Assembly (NCBI GenBank): GCA_964606665.1
Contig: CAZSHS010000013.1
Location: 24,136 to 88,135, forward strand
DNA: 64,000 nt
Direction: 5' to 3'
Origin: Aved-18 sp964606665
GTDB taxonomy: Bacteria > Cyanobacteriota > Vampirovibrionia > Obscuribacterales > Obscuribacteraceae
The position numbers and the translations under genes were made by a program. Numbering within the stretch: position 1 is the stretch's first letter; each line of letters starts with the position of its first letter. Positions 53,616-61,681 of the stretch are shown in pieces. The notes beneath the pieces were generated by a model. The model searched no databases. It had not been told where the DNA came from and saw only the letters and a list, made by a program, of their open reading frames with translations.

Positions 53616-56093
53616 ATGTGGTCTTCCAATAAAGCGCGCAAAAGTAGGAAAGAAGAGCTTTTCACCCGCAAAAGTACGTTCTGGACTTGGATTGTAGATT
53701 ATTCCAGTAGTCAGGTTATTATTCTGCTTGTAATCTCTGTTCTGCCACTGTTTTTGCTTTCCTGCCTTATTAATAACGAACTTCTTCCTGTTTATGGCGA
53801 CTGGTATGCAAAGAGTGCGGTAAACGAATTTTCTCGCATTAAGCACAAACCGCGAGCATTCGATTTTGCCAAGATTCAAAAGAAATATCAGCTATCCTGG
53901 TTTTACTTACTAGACTTAAATAATTCAATTCATCCTCAAGAAGCGTTCGTGCCAGAAGCGACAAAGTCTATAGAGCGCTCGTCTGTCATTCAAGATGGCA
54001 GAGACAAGTTTTTCGCCAGCGTCACAACCACTTCAAGCGGACATCTTTTTGCAGGCATGCCATTGTTTTTGATGCCCGATTTTAAGTCTGGCGAGTGGAA
54101 TATTTTCAACAATTTGCATCCAGGCTCATTTGTGATTTTTGCCATACTTTTTTGCGCAGAGATTTTTGTCCTTATTCGAGTTATTTTCAATTTGCCTATT
54201 GAGCGAATAGCTCGCCGCCTGGACTATCTGGTCCCGTTAGCAAAAACGCCTTTCAGCGCCAGTCAATTAGAGGAAAATAGCGCAAACGGCTGGGCGGCTG
54301 CAGACATAAAAGCAGTGGAAGTGCAAGTCGAAAATTTGATGAATAATGTTTTGCAAGTGAGAGAAGGCACTGCAGCTCAAAAAAATGTAGAGAAGCGCAA
54401 ATGGTCTTTGAACCAAAGACCCACCGGCGAACTGGACATAAGCGAGCGCTCGGGCGAACAGAAACAATTGCCCAAAAATATTTATCAATTAAGCACTGCT
54501 GAAACATCTGCTGAGTTTGCATCGCTTGCATGCTCTTCGGTAAAAGACTTGTACCCCAAGGAAATTAAATGGGTGGTTTTTTATTCCGTTTCAGAAACAG
54601 GACAAGTCGAATTTAAGTGCGCACAAGGCATGGAGACTTACACACAAGAAGCAATCGGCAAAATAAATCATGGCGAAATTACAGAATTTCAAGATCGCTC
54701 CAAAATAAAGCGCAGTATTTCGCTTGGTTCGATGCAATTAGCCAAATTTGGTCTGGATAATTTGGCTGAACGATTGAATTTTTCTAGTCTAGTCTATTTT
54801 CCAGTCTTTCGAGATAGAGTCTATGCACTGGTTTTAGTCTTTGTCGAAAAAGGTTATAGCCTAGGTCCAGATCAAATAAAAGTGATCGAAAACTTCCAAG
54901 ATAATTTCAATGGTGTCTATGTAAAATTCACTCAAATAGAAGTAGCCGAAGACAAGGAATGGACAGATCCAATTGCTGGATGTGGCAACAAGATTTATCT
55001 AAACCAGCTATTTACCAAGCTTAACGAGCGTGTTATTGCATCGGGCACCACATTTTCTATTTTGTATATTTCGGCCGAACTGAACAAAGCAGAACTGGCA
55101 AAATTTCCGATTGATTTTCATAACCACTGGCTGCGCGAAATAGCCGGTATCATATTTAATACTGCCAATGCCACTCGCAGATTAGTACCCGAATCAGGGA
55201 AATCCTGTTTCTTAGCCTATTTGCAAAACAATGAATACTGTCTTGTAATGGAAGGCGAAGATCATTTAATTGATCAAAGCGCCAATTTAATCAAAGACAA
55301 AATTGCAGCTAACACTCGCTGGTTTGGTAACGCACCAAATTTACATGTCACAATTGGCTCTGCATCTTCCACTTGCGATTCAGAAATAAAAGCAGATACA
55401 AACGAAATATTTCTGCAAGCTAAAAAAGCATGTCGCTATGCTCAAGAAATTTATGCAAGTAATGCTTATTGCAATTACGCTCAAGTTCCTCCTGGTTGGA
55501 ATCCCAAAGAAACTATAGAGATGGAAGGAAGCCTTGGCGTTCTATCCTGTGTCAATTTGATTCAATCTATTTCGCAAGCAGAAAAAACAGGCGTCCTGTT
55601 AGTTATAGATGATCTTGGCAGACAGTTTAATATGAAGTTTGCAAGTGGTGTGCCTATCGAAATGCAAATGCAAGAATTGAGCGGAAAGTCTGCCTTAATC
55701 GAACTGGTCACCACATTTAAATCGGGAAATTATAAGTTTCAGCAAAAACAAGTTTTACCCCCAGACGTGAACCCGAAAGCAACAGGCGGACTTGATTTTT
55801 ACTTACTCGATTGTGCCTTAAGCGAAGACAAAATGAATTGGGCACTAAAGTTGCTAGACCACAAAGATTTACTTTTGCGTGCAGTAGAAAACAATGACGG
55901 CTGGATGAAAGCCTACAAAGACCAAGACATCACCCCTGAGGAAATTGAAGCCATGAAAACCATTTATTCTTTATGTGATGGCACAGTCAGAATCTCAGGT
56001 TTGAGTGCTAAGACAAGAATATTATCGACAGCAATGATTTGGCGTTGTGTTGGTTTACTGCATCAATATCAAGTGATTGAAACTAGACTCTAA
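53616..56093 (+). CDS. Membrane sensor with GAF, degenerate GGDEF and DUF4388 (PATAN-like) domains
   Basis: 825 residues. Helix 1 (about 33-52), an extracytoplasmic sensor region (about 53-170) and helix 2 (about 171-192) are followed by a coiled linker and a GAF-like domain (about 290-440). A GGDEF-fold region (about 445-625) follows in which the GGDEF signature is replaced by NNEYC, so it should not make c-di-GMP. The C-terminal DUF4388 domain (about 634-740: EGSLGVLSCVNLIQSISQAE) and a final helical part complete the protein. PATAN-type domains in cyanobacteria mediate protein contacts in chemotaxis-like systems. It is followed 11 bases later by the VOC gene. Confidence 0.78.
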   Translation: MWSSNKARKSRKEELFTRKSTFWTWIVDYSSSQVIILLVISVLPLFLLSCLINNELLPVYGDWYAKSAVNEFSRIKHKPRAFDFAKIQKKYQLSWFYLLDLNNSIHPQEAFVPEATKSIERSSVIQDGRDKFFASVTTTSSGHLFAGMPLFLMPDFKSGEWNIFNNLHPGSFVIFAILFCAEIFVLIRVIFNLPIERIARRLDYLVPLAKTPFSASQLEENSANGWAAADIKAVEVQVENLMNNVLQVREGTAAQKNVEKRKWSLNQRPTGELDISERSGEQKQLPKNIYQLSTAETSAEFASLACSSVKDLYPKEIKWVVFYSVSETGQVEFKCAQGMETYTQEAIGKINHGEITEFQDRSKIKRSISLGSMQLAKFGLDNLAERLNFSSLVYFPVFRDRVYALVLVFVEKGYSLGPDQIKVIENFQDNFNGVYVKFTQIEVAEDKEWTDPIAGCGNKIYLNQLFTKLNERVIASGTTFSILYISAELNKAELAKFPIDFHNHWLREIAGIIFNTANATRRLVPESGKSCFLAYLQNNEYCLVMEGEDHLIDQSANLIKDKIAANTRWFGNAPNLHVTIGSASSTCDSEIKADTNEIFLQAKKACRYAQEIYASNAYCNYAQVPPGWNPKETIEMEGSLGVLSCVNLIQSISQAEKTGVLLVIDDLGRQFNMKFASGVPIEMQMQELSGKSALIELVTTFKSGNYKFQQKQVLPPDVNPKATGGLDFYLLDCALSEDKMNWALKLLDHKDLLLRAVENNDGWMKAYKDQDITPEEIEAMKTIYSLCDGTVRISGLSAKTRILSTAMIWRCVGLLHQYQVIETRL

Positions 56094-56104
56094 GGAGAGA
56101 TGAA

Positions 56105-56539
56105 ATGGTCAAAGCAATTCCAGACGGCTATAACGCAGTTACGCCTTATCTTATAGTTAAGTCTCCTGAGACATTAATTGCATTCGCTAAAGAAGTGTTC
56201 GATGCCACTGAACACGATATTAACAAAAGTCCCGACGGCAAAATTACACATGCAGAAATTCAAGTGGGCGATTCCAAAATTATGATTGGTCGCGAGTGCG
56301 AACAAAACAAAGGCATGTCGAGCATGCTCTATATTTACGTTAAAGATGTTGATGCAGTTTATTCTAAAGCGATTAGAGCTGGAGCAGAAAAAATAGAACC
56401 AGTTAAAGACCAGTTCTACGGCGATCGCTCAGGTGGTGTGCAAGATTCAAATGGTATCAAGTGGTATGTTGCCACCCACGTTGAAGACGTGAGCAAAGAA
56501 GAAATAAACAAACGCATGCAAGCAGTGATGGCTAAGTAG
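56105..56539 (+). CDS. VOC-superfamily protein (PhnB/glyoxalase-like)
   Basis: 144 residues with the beta-alpha-beta-beta-beta repeats of the VOC fold: AVTPYLIVKSPETLIAFAKE, ITHAEIQVGDSKIMIG, LYIYVKDVDAVYSKAIRAGA, and FYGDRSGGVQDSNGIKWYVA. The last block is typical of PhnB-like proteins. The start has AAGGAGA just upstream. Substrate unknown. Its end overlaps the end of the convergent TPR gene by 8 bases. Confidence 0.88.
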   Translation: MVKAIPDGYNAVTPYLIVKSPETLIAFAKEVFDATEHDINKSPDGKITHAEIQVGDSKIMIGRECEQNKGMSSMLYIYVKDVDAVYSKAIRAGAEKIEPVKDQFYGDRSGGVQDSNGIKWYVATHVEDVSKEEINKRMQAVMAK

Positions 56540-57167
56540 TTAGTTTTTTTGCCTGCTCTTCGGCTTGCTCTTTTGTATATAAGGACTCGTCTGGCGACAC
56601 AGGTGCAGGCATTGCTTTCCACTGACCAGAGCGGGTAAATTTGCCCGACGCTACAGCCACGGCAGTGGCTTTAAGCTCTTCGGCTTCTTTCACTCTATTA
56701 GTTTGATACAAAAGCTGAATGTAATGCCCAAGTAGTGTCATTACTTGAGGATGAGCACGACCAAGCCTATTCTTTTTAATACGCAAAGCCTGGACGTAAA
56801 ATGGCTCGGCATCTTCATGTTTGCCCCATGAGTGATAGAGCATGGCAGCGTTATGCGTGACTGTGCCTGTATCTATGTGATCTGGTCCCAAAACACGAAT
56901 ATAAATTTGCAGAAGACGACGCACAACAGGAGCGCCTCTCTGGTAATTTTGCAGCATGTAGTAAATTTCGGACAAAAGCTCAAGATTTATTCCCAGACGC
57001 TTGTCTTCAAGGTCAAAAGTCTCGGCTTCTTCAAGGGCTGCAAGAGACAATCGCTCGGCTTCTTCCCACTGCCCGCGCTCCATGGCCTGCTCAACGGAAG
57101 CGATCAAGATATCCCATGGACTGGTGGGAACCTTTGGTCTTTTTCGCCTCTGCATCGAATCGGTCAC
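56532..57167 (-). CDS. Cytosolic TPR protein
   Basis: 211 residues without a signal peptide. Three to four TPR motifs of the kinesin-light-chain-like type lie between about residues 20 and 170 (VEQAMERGQWEEAERLSLAA, NAAMLYHSWGKHEDAEPFYV, GHYIQLLYQTNRVKEAEELK). A short Pro/charged tail follows. It probably acts as a protein-binding adaptor. It lies 88 bases downstream of the Cna-B-like gene on the same strand. Confidence 0.8.
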   Translation of the reverse strand: MTDSMQRRKRPKVPTSPWDILIASVEQAMERGQWEEAERLSLAALEEAETFDLEDKRLGINLELLSEIYYMLQNYQRGAPVVRRLLQIYIRVLGPDHIDTGTVTHNAAMLYHSWGKHEDAEPFYVQALRIKKNRLGRAHPQVMTLLGHYIQLLYQTNRVKEAEELKATAVAVASGKFTRSGQWKAMPAPVSPDESLYTKEQAEEQAKKLTT

Positions 57168-57255
57168 ACGCTACCTCTGACAAGTACTTTACGTCCATTT
57201 TAGCGACTTTAAAAGCTAAAACATATCCCCTTAGTAAGCTAAATGAACTTCTATT

Positions 57256-58989
57256 TCACTTTCTGCTTAGGGCTATTTTTCTCTCCAAGTCGCCTGAAAT
57301 TGAAATCTGGCGCAATTGTTTGGGCAAGTACGAACCGGCTTCTGGCGGATGGAAGAAAATTGAATAAATACCCGCCGGTACCGTTATTTGTCCTATTCCC
57401 TCTTCGTTGGTTAAAACATAACCAAGCGGCATATAAGACAAATCCGAAGGATTTGGATCTTGGTCGCCTAAACTTGCGTCGGCTTCATCTTTATAACCAT
57501 AAGGCAGGTATTTTATTTGGCAGCGAGGAATATTTGTGCCGTCTTCTGCCTGCACACGAAAGCGTGCCTGACACCAACCGTGCCATATTAATTCAAGATC
57601 GCTAATGTCTTGCTGTTCAGTTATTTGGACGTCGATGGCGTTTGCCTTGTCGTCTTGAACCACAATTTTGTATTTGGCTGGAGCTAGAAATATGCAAAAT
57701 TTACCAGCCGAATCGGTCATCGTATCGCAAATAGCCCGCTTCAAGTCCGCCTGGGTATGAACCGAAATTTTGACCCCAGGGCGAGGTTGACCGGTGTCGT
57801 CTTTAACTTGTCCTTTGAGCGCTCTGCCTTTTTTGAGATTGATTGACACGTCGCTAGGACCTTCGACTTTTATTATTTCGGTCCAGGGAGCAATGCTTGA
57901 GTGGAAAGCCCCGTCGATTTCAAGCGTCTTTGCATCTTTGGGGTGGGCGGTTACGGCCAGCTTGTATTTGCCTGGCGGCAGAAAAAGCGAGAATCTACCC
58001 TCATGGTCCGATTTGACCAAATATTCTCGATTATTGGTCACTTCTTGAAGTCGAATCAAACAATCAGACAGCTTATTGCCTTCGAATTTAATTTGTCCTT
58101 CAACTTTTTTGCCTTCCACTAAATTGAAACTTTGCTGGCAACTTTCTTCCACTGCCACCCCTTTTTGCTCGATACCAAAATAGGTCGAGCCTAAAGGTGG
58201 ATCTATGACGAAATCGAAAGCACCGCGATCTAGAAAAATTTGAAACTTTCCGTCTTTACTTGCTGTTAATTTGGTAGTTAGTTCAAGCTCTTGCTTGGCT
58301 ATTGGAAAAGGCTTTTTATCGATATCAGTATTTACTTTAATACATACTTTGCTTTCTGGCACCGGATTAACTGAGGCATCAAGCACGCGCGCATCGAATT
58401 TATAAAGCTGACCCAAAACAAAGTCAAATTCTTTGTCCTGGTCTACTTCTACCACATGTATTTTTTTACTCAAAAATCTGAAAGTGTTCTGTGTATCACC
58501 TTCCAACGTGTCGAGCGCAAGCAAATGAAATTTGCCTCTAGGTAAAATAAGCGAATACATGCCGTCATTGTCGAGCAGACTCGATGCCCAATAGGAGCTT
58601 GGCTCTATGCCAAAAGCATGCACTCTAACTGTTTTCAATTGGTCACCACCTTTGGTGACTACGCGACCGCGCAAAATCACTCCGGTGTTAATATTCATAT
58701 TGACGGGATTGAGCGAAGGAACCTTTAAGTCCGATACTCTTGTTTTGAGAAAGCGACCTTGATCGTCTGGAATAGCTTCCAGACAGTAATTTCCTGGTTC
58801 AATCTTGAAAATGAACTGACCTTTACTGGTAGTGCGGATGGTGGCAAGAGGTTCGTTCGAAGCATTGTATTCGCTTGAGTTTAATTGCGAATACAGATTG
58901 ACTTCAACCCCTTGTACAGGCATTCCCTGATGTCTTACATATCCGTTCAAACTCACAATCGATTGAGAGTTGCTGGTCAATGTAGTCAT
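57256..58989 (-). CDS. Protein of repeated Cna-B/carboxypeptidase-regulatory-like domains
   Basis: 577 residues made of about six beta-sandwich repeats of 80-100 residues. Each has a GxV start, an acidic-Gly turn and a final PGxYxL/V strand, for example GQFIFKIEPGNYCLEAIPDD, GRFSLFLPPGKYKLAVTAHP, GKFCIFLAPAKYKIVVQDD and GQITVPAGIYSIFFHPP. Such domains normally form stalks of surface or periplasmic proteins, yet no signal peptide or sorting motif is visible here. It starts 4 bases after the folC stop, so they are co-transcribed. A tentative explanation is secretion by a leaderless route or a misplaced start, but the ATG at 58989 fits the first repeat well. Confidence 0.8.
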   Translation of the reverse strand: MTTLTSNSQSIVSLNGYVRHQGMPVQGVEVNLYSQLNSSEYNASNEPLATIRTTSKGQFIFKIEPGNYCLEAIPDDQGRFLKTRVSDLKVPSLNPVNMNINTGVILRGRVVTKGGDQLKTVRVHAFGIEPSSYWASSLLDNDGMYSLILPRGKFHLLALDTLEGDTQNTFRFLSKKIHVVEVDQDKEFDFVLGQLYKFDARVLDASVNPVPESKVCIKVNTDIDKKPFPIAKQELELTTKLTASKDGKFQIFLDRGAFDFVIDPPLGSTYFGIEQKGVAVEESCQQSFNLVEGKKVEGQIKFEGNKLSDCLIRLQEVTNNREYLVKSDHEGRFSLFLPPGKYKLAVTAHPKDAKTLEIDGAFHSSIAPWTEIIKVEGPSDVSINLKKGRALKGQVKDDTGQPRPGVKISVHTQADLKRAICDTMTDSAGKFCIFLAPAKYKIVVQDDKANAIDVQITEQQDISDLELIWHGWCQARFRVQAEDGTNIPRCQIKYLPYGYKDEADASLGDQDPNPSDLSYMPLGYVLTNEEGIGQITVPAGIYSIFFHPPEAGSYLPKQLRQISISGDLERKIALSRK

Positions 58990-58993
58990 ATTT

Positions 58994-60394
58994 TTAGACT
59001 TCCGTTCTTAATTGGCTTAACTTAACAGGATTTGCATGTTCGACAGAATTCCAGCCCAATTCTCTCATCACATCCTTCAATACGGCAAAAGAACCTGTGG
59101 CGATCACTGTGTATCCTTGCTTTTCTTTCTCACTTGCCTTTTGCAATGCCTCTTGCATCGAATCGGCAAGAATCGATTCCAAATCAGGCCTTATAGATGA
59201 AGAGAGCTTTAGTATTTCATCTTTGGCCATGGTTTGTCTATGTGAATCAGCTTGGTAGGCGATTACCACACTTCCAGCCAAGACTCGATCAAGTAGTTTA
59301 GCCAATATCGACGGCACATCTTTATTACTAAAAAATCCTAAGATATAGCAACGTTTGTTGATTTTCATCTGACTGAGGGCACTATCGAGTGTTTCTGCCC
59401 CGTTTGGATTGTGTGCTGCATCCAAAATAATTTGCATGCCTGGATATTTGGTGCCGCCTGAAACAACTTGCAATCTACCTGGCCAATAAACGTTTGCCAG
59501 AGCCGTTTTCAGCTTACTTCCAGTGTTGACAGAAACTCTCTTTTTAAAATCGATTCTGTCGCATTTTGCTTTTGCAATCGAAATCAAGGCACACAAGGCA
59601 TTTAACTGTTGATGCTCGCCTGGAAGTGAAAGTGATTCTAAAATTTCTTTAGTTGTAGCGCTTTTAGATCCATTTGCTAAAAGCCAGTCATCAACTAGTT
59701 TTATACCATCGTCAAAGTGTTCATCAAGACAAAAAATAGGTGCATTCTTCTCTTTCGCTTTCTGCACTATTACCTCTCTACCCGCGCCTTTTACTTGGGT
59801 AGTAACAAAAATTCCTTCTTTGATAATGCCCGCTTTTTCAGATGCGATTTTTTCCTTTGTCTCTCCCAAAATATGCGTATGGTCTAATTCTATGTTGGTA
59901 ATTATGGAAGAGACAATGCCTTCCACTGCATTTGTTGCATCAAAGCGCCCACCCAGTCCCACTTCCAGCACAATACAGTCCACTTTTTTAGTAGCGAAAT
60001 AAAGCAGTCCCATGGCAGTTAACACTTCAAACCACGACAATTCATCATAATTTGTGTCTTTGGCAAAATTAGTCGAATATTCTTTTATTTGGGTTGCGCA
60101 CCAGGCAAAATCTTCTTTTAATGCTGATTGGCCATTAATCGAAATGCGCTCGTTCCAATTCAATATGTGCGGACCGGAGAATCGACCCACAACAAGACCC
60201 AAACCTTCACTAAGAGCACTTTCAAGAATGACTGTGGTAGAGCCTTTACCATTGGTTCCACCGACATGAAAACAAGGCGCGTTTGAACGTAACTGCTTGT
60301 AATAATCAAGAAAAGCACTCATACGCGAAAGTCCGGGATTTAGGTTGCCCGGCATAAGACTTTCAATGTAAGAGACGCTTTGGGTGTAATTCAT
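58994..60394 (-). CDS. folC: Bifunctional folylpolyglutamate synthase/dihydrofolate synthase
   Basis: 466-residue Mur-ligase-type enzyme that adds glutamate to folates. The P-loop is HVGGTNGKGSTTV, the omega-loop region is FSGPHILNWNERISING, the metal/catalytic block is VGLGGRFDATNAV, NIELDHTHILG follows, and the C-terminal domain has IILDAAHNPNGAE and VIATGSFAVLKDV. I place the start at ATG 60394 (MNYTQSVSYIESL), because the 75 extra upstream codons overlap the divergent Nudix gene and do not resemble the family. The Cna-B-like gene follows 4 bases downstream. Confidence 0.95.
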   Translation of the reverse strand: MNYTQSVSYIESLMPGNLNPGLSRMSAFLDYYKQLRSNAPCFHVGGTNGKGSTTVILESALSEGLGLVVGRFSGPHILNWNERISINGQSALKEDFAWCATQIKEYSTNFAKDTNYDELSWFEVLTAMGLLYFATKKVDCIVLEVGLGGRFDATNAVEGIVSSIITNIELDHTHILGETKEKIASEKAGIIKEGIFVTTQVKGAGREVIVQKAKEKNAPIFCLDEHFDDGIKLVDDWLLANGSKSATTKEILESLSLPGEHQQLNALCALISIAKAKCDRIDFKKRVSVNTGSKLKTALANVYWPGRLQVVSGGTKYPGMQIILDAAHNPNGAETLDSALSQMKINKRCYILGFFSNKDVPSILAKLLDRVLAGSVVIAYQADSHRQTMAKDEILKLSSSIRPDLESILADSMQEALQKASEKEKQGYTVIATGSFAVLKDVMRELGWNSVEHANPVKLSQLRTEV

Positions 60395-60437
60395 GGCACT
60401 AGGATATACTGCTTTGAAATTTGAGGAAGGAATCCAA

Positions 60438-60974
60438 ATGTCACTCTTTACCACGCAACATAAAGTTTCATCCAAGCGCATCTTCAAGGGAGTTATTTTA
60501 AATCTGCGTCTGGATACACTCAATGATGGCGACAAAACCGTTACGCGTGAAATCGTTGAACACAACGGCGGCGTGGTCATACTTGCCCAACCAAGCGAAA
60601 ATGAAGTAATTTTGATCAAACAATATCGCTACACACTTGATCAATATATCCTCGAATTTCCCGCTGGACGTATCGAAAAGGACGAAGACCCCTCGCCTGC
60701 GGCCTACCGCGAATTAATCGAAGAAACTGGATACAAAGCCGAAACATGGCAAGACCTTGGCACGTTGTTATCAGCACCAGGATTTTGTACTGAAAAGCTT
60801 TACATGTACAAAGCGACCGATTTGACCTTTGTGGGCAAAGACCTTGACGAAGATGAAGAAACTGAAGTGGTTATTGTTTCGGTCAAAGAAGCCCGCGCCA
60901 TGCTAATGAAAGAAGAGATTAAGGACGCTAAAACATTGGCTGGATTGTTTCTACTTCAAGACTGCTATACTTAG
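60438..60974 (+). CDS. Nudix hydrolase, ADP-ribose pyrophosphatase type
   Basis: 178 residues. The Nudix box is complete (residues 77-99: GRIEKDEDPSPAAYRELIEE then TGY). The preceding IKQYRYTLDQYILEFPAG and the following LGTLLSAPGFCTEKLYMYKA are typical of ADP-ribose pyrophosphatases. ATG 60438 is chosen because AGGAAGG lies 6-7 bases upstream; the frame is open from 60393. It is divergent from folC. Confidence 0.92.
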   Translation: MSLFTTQHKVSSKRIFKGVILNLRLDTLNDGDKTVTREIVEHNGGVVILAQPSENEVILIKQYRYTLDQYILEFPAGRIEKDEDPSPAAYRELIEETGYKAETWQDLGTLLSAPGFCTEKLYMYKATDLTFVGKDLDEDEETEVVIVSVKEARAMLMKEEIKDAKTLAGLFLLQDCYT

Positions 60975-61017
60975 CGGCAAATTGATCTGTACTTAGTTGT
61001 AATGAGGAATCATTCAA

Positions 61018-61266
61018 ATGGCTGCCAAAGAAAATTCTCAAAAGGAAAACGGCTTAACCCTTCCTATCTGGGCAATGTTTTTAATGGCGGGGCTTGGCGC
61101 AGTCGTAGTTGGCGCCTCTTTTGAAGTTATCAAATACTATCCTCAACCCCAATCAGTCGAGCCATACCTTAACTTTGGCGGTGGCGCAATCTGGGGAATG
61201 ATTGTCGGAGCCATATCCGGTTTGGTTATTGGCTTTCTTACCGACGATGCACGCTTCCAGAAATAA
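61018..61266 (+). CDS. Small membrane protein with two helices
   Basis: 82 residues. A polar N terminus is followed by helix 1 (about 17-38, LPIWAMFLMAGLGAVVVGAS), a short loop with Tyr/Pro, and helix 2 (about 55-75, GGAIWGMIVGAISGLVIGF), both rich in Gly. GAGGA lies about 9 bases upstream of the ATG. It follows the Nudix gene by 43 bases, and its 3' end overlaps the end of the convergent selenoprotein candidate by 29 bases. Function unknown. Confidence 0.72.
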   Translation: MAAKENSQKENGLTLPIWAMFLMAGLGAVVVGASFEVIKYYPQPQSVEPYLNFGGGAIWGMIVGAISGLVIGFLTDDARFQK

Positions 61267-61615
61267 GCTCTTCAAGTAATTCTTTATTGAAACCAACAAT
61301 CATTGTGCTGCCTATTTTTATTGCAGGCGCTCTTAGATTACCTGTGGGTCCCAAGATATGGGCAGCGATATCCTCTTTGGAAGGCTTTTGCTTCTTCAAA
61401 TCCAGATGGATGACTTTATTTTGCTTGGCTGAATATATATGTTCGATGCCCTCAAGCAAATCCAATGCTTTATCGAGTGGCAACCTTGTTTTGCTAGCAC
61501 TCACTACTTCCTTAGCCTTACTGTAATCTTTCCCAAGAACCTCTTGAGTACGTGTACATGTCACTCATCCGGGACGATGATAAACCCACTCTGGTTGCAA
61601 ATGCTTATTGGACAA
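61238..61615 (-). CDS. Candidate selenoprotein, ArsC/thioredoxin-like with a UxxC motif (in-frame TGA at codon 17)
   Basis: Read from TTG 61615, which has AAGGAGG 6 bases upstream, the frame codes MSNKHLQPEWVYHRPG, then TGA (61565-61567), then VTCTRTQEVLGK and about 100 more residues to 61238: 125 residues with Sec at 17. The TGA takes the place of the first cysteine of a redox CxxC, giving Sec17-Val-Thr-Cys20 after a beta-strand ending HRPG, the usual position in ArsC/thioredoxin-like proteins. GNLRAPAIKIG supplies the cis-Pro strand and GFNKELLEELI the final helix. A SECIS-like hairpin follows the TGA. Initiation only at GTG 61564 would remove half of the active site and has no ribosome binding site. 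The selenocysteine machinery is not in the window. Arsenate reduction or peroxide chemistry cannot be told apart. Confidence 0.8.
61532..61548 (-). promoter_or_regulatory. Bacterial SECIS-like hairpin downstream of the in-frame TGA
   Basis: In the transcript, CUCAAGA (61548-61542) pairs with UCUUGGG (61538-61532) over 7 bp with one U-G wobble, around the 3-base loop GGU (61541-61539). The first loop G is 23 bases after the UGA. Known bacterial SECIS elements need a short stem with a small apical loop that begins with G and holds a U, about 16-37 bases after the UGA, and this hairpin meets each condition. Confidence 0.75.
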
Positions 61616-61621
61616 GACAAT

Positions 61622-61628
61622 CCTCCTT
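61622..61628 (-). promoter_or_regulatory. Strong ribosome binding site deciding the start of the selenoprotein candidate
   Basis: AAGGAGG on the minus strand is a full anti-16S match and lies 6 bases before TTG 61615. Most genes here have weaker sites. It supports translation beginning upstream of the TGA. Confidence 0.75.
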
Positions 61629-61681
61629 ATCCCGGTTTTAGGCATCATAGAGTAACATATCCATAGAGGGCGGATTATTTA

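Noticed and set aside
60395..60619. 75-residue N-terminal extension of FolC
   Set aside because: It lies antisense within the Nudix gene and does not resemble FolC, whose family start fits ATG 60394.
61238..61564. A normal 108-residue protein starting at GTG 61564
   Set aside because: This start has no ribosome binding site and cuts the redox motif in half, while an upstream start with AAGGAGG and a fitting N terminus exists if the TGA is read as selenocysteine.
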